From: Bryobacterales bacterium
Lineage (GTDB): Bacteria > Acidobacteriota > Terriglobia > Bryobacterales > Bryobacteraceae
DNA length: 33,355 bases
Direction: 5' to 3'
NCBI GenBank assembly: GCA_003142185.1
Contig: PLOR01000114.1
Location: 1 to 33,355, forward strand
In this document: in pieces, positions 32,587 to 33,355 of the stretch
Position numbering within the stretch: position 1 is the first letter of the stretch
How the letters are laid out: each line of letters opens with the position of its first letter
Notes under the pieces: model-generated
The model's database searches: none
What the model was told of the DNA's origin: nothing
The model's input: the letters and a program-made list of their open reading frames with translations, nothing else
Program-made: the position numbers and the translations under genes

Positions 32587-32903
32587 GCTGGCGGCGGTTT
32601 GTCCTCACGCCGGAAGCGCGGGCGGACCTCATCGAGATTTGGAACTACATCGCCGAAGACAGCATCGACAGCGCGGACCAGGTTGTTGCGCGGCTCTACG
32701 ATGCGTTCGCAGGCTTGGGGCAGACGCCGAAGGTGGGCCGCCACCGCGAAGACCTGGCCGACTCGCGACACCGCTTCTGGACGGTTTACTCCTACGTCAT
32801 CGCCTATCGCTGGGAAACGACGCCGGTGCAGATCATCGCCATCGTACATGGGGCACGGCAACTGGAGGTCTTCTTTCAACAGCGGATCACGTTGGGATCA
32901 TGA
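32583..32903 (+). CDS. parE: ParE-like toxin
   Basis: A 106-residue RelE/ParE-fold toxin with LTPEARADLIEIWNYIAEDS at the start and the conserved late strands HRFWTVYSYVIAYRW and VQIIAIVHGARQLEVFF. ParE proteins usually poison DNA gyrase. The GTG start lies within the parD stop region, ensuring coupled translation. Length is normal and no key block is missing. Confidence 0.92.
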   Translation: MSWRRFVLTPEARADLIEIWNYIAEDSIDSADQVVARLYDAFAGLGQTPKVGRHREDLADSRHRFWTVYSYVIAYRWETTPVQIIAIVHGARQLEVFFQQRITLGS

Positions 32904-32958
32904 CACGGGCGCGCTGTCCTTCACGTTGCCCGTACCAATCACCGCGAATCAGGGAGAC

Positions 32959-33222
32959 CTACCGACGAACTGGCGGCTGGCTCTCCATCACAACGCGCAG
33001 AATGTGGTTGATGCGCGTCTGGTAGCCCTTGCCCTGACCCTTGAGCCAATCGAGCACGTCCGCGTCCAGCCGAATCGTCAATTGCCTCTTCACCGGGGGC
33101 CAAGCCGTGATTGCCTTCTTGAGAAACGTCTTGTCGAGCGGCGGAATGTCCGAGTAGTCGATATCGGCGTCCCGCATCCGGTCAATCCGTGCCAAGTCGC
33201 TTTTGATAGATTTCTTGTTCAC
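32959..33222 (-). CDS. brnA: BrnA-type antitoxin
   Basis: An 87-residue antitoxin of the BrnA family. The N terminus has SDLARIDRMRDADIDYSDIPPL, then the ribbon-helix-helix strand KRQLTIRLDADVLDWLKGQG and helix YQTRINHILRVVMESQ. The start is GTG 33222, inside the brnT gene (41-bp overlap), the usual toxin-first order. It binds BrnT and represses the operon. Its 3' end is duplicated at 32052-32121. Confidence 0.9.
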   Translation of the reverse strand: MNKKSIKSDLARIDRMRDADIDYSDIPPLDKTFLKKAITAWPPVKRQLTIRLDADVLDWLKGQGKGYQTRINHILRVVMESQPPVRR

Positions 33223-33355
33223 GCCGGTTCCCCTTCCTCATGGAGATGATGCGCGTTCCCTCGTCGCGCGGTGAATGGGCTATTACGACCAGCCTCCCGG
33301 CCAGCAGGCCCAAAGTGACCAGCCGTTCCTCTCCGTAATCAAAGCGGCTGTCTTC
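33182..33355 (-). CDS. brnT: BrnT-type toxin, C-terminal part (5' end outside window)
   Basis: Reading in from the window's right edge on the minus strand, the frame encodes EDSRFDYGEERLVTLGLLAG, then VVIAHSPRD, TRIISMRKGNRREQE and stops with TGA at 33184-33182. These blocks are those of BrnT (DUF497) ribonuclease toxins, related to RelE. The gene overlaps brnA by 41 bp. Only the last 57 codons are visible, so the N-terminal catalytic His and start cannot be checked. Confidence 0.85.
   Translation of the reverse strand, partial: EDSRFDYGEERLVTLGLLAGRLVVIAHSPRDEGTRIISMRKGNRREQEIYQKRLGTD

Overview
The window looks like a chromosomal segment of a GC-rich, Gram-negative-type bacterium. My best guess is an acidobacterium of the Bryobacterales/Solibacter kind. 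This is inferred from overall protein character, a secreted DUF1080 protein, frequent GTG/TTG starts, many ATGA overlaps and small palindromic repeats, not from a marker gene. No rRNA, tRNA, CRISPR array, transposase or plasmid/phage module was found.

Layout. 1-7041 is core metabolism and signalling on the + strand: the 3' end of glnA (with the tyrosine that GlnE modifies), a long hairpin repeat, an FkbM methyltransferase of foreign-looking composition, a MOSC protein abutting glnE, and a KdpD-like kinase with a KdpE-like regulator. 7167-9070 is a two-gene ATPase/HNH module of the Septu (PtuA-PtuB) anti-phage type. 9187-14085 holds a secreted hypothetical, xerC with a MATE exporter, and a minus-strand pair of GT9 heptosyltransferase and ICMT-family methyltransferase. 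14250-19514 holds a lone DUF4238-like gene, a DUF1080 protein behind a TipA-like MerR regulator with a clear MerR-type promoter, a secreted hypothetical, an Nramp-family transporter lacking the canonical metal motifs, and a small Lys/Thr-rich exported protein. 19720-22808 holds a NarX/NarL-type two-component system, repeats, a small HMA-fold-like protein and thiD. 22848-23819 is a RES/ParS-type toxin-antitoxin pair.

23957-30934 is the centrepiece: hoxEFUYH and hoxW, a group-3d-like bidirectional NAD(P)-coupled [NiFe] hydrogenase. HoxE, HoxF and HoxU form the diaphorase, HoxY and HoxH the hydrogenase, and HoxW would trim HoxH. HoxF is about 1050 residues because a GltD/NfnB-like NADPH:FAD reductase module is fused to its C terminus. 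Nested palindromic repeats sit between hoxH and hoxW, right up to the first plausible hoxW codon.

31104-33355 is a decayed accessory end: a frameshifted secreted-protein gene, a small hypothetical, a remnant of a BrnA-type antitoxin, parDE, and brnTA running off the edge.

A recurring theme is palindromic elements. Family A (12278-12404, 30312-30537) is a twin hairpin with CGTGGCGCG ends and covarying stems. Families B (21637-21725, 30368-30456) and C (13328-13415, 21743-21794) are built from related GTRGGAC...TGTCA hairpin units. One B copy lies inside an A copy, and one C pair is translated in frame inside a glycosyltransferase gene.
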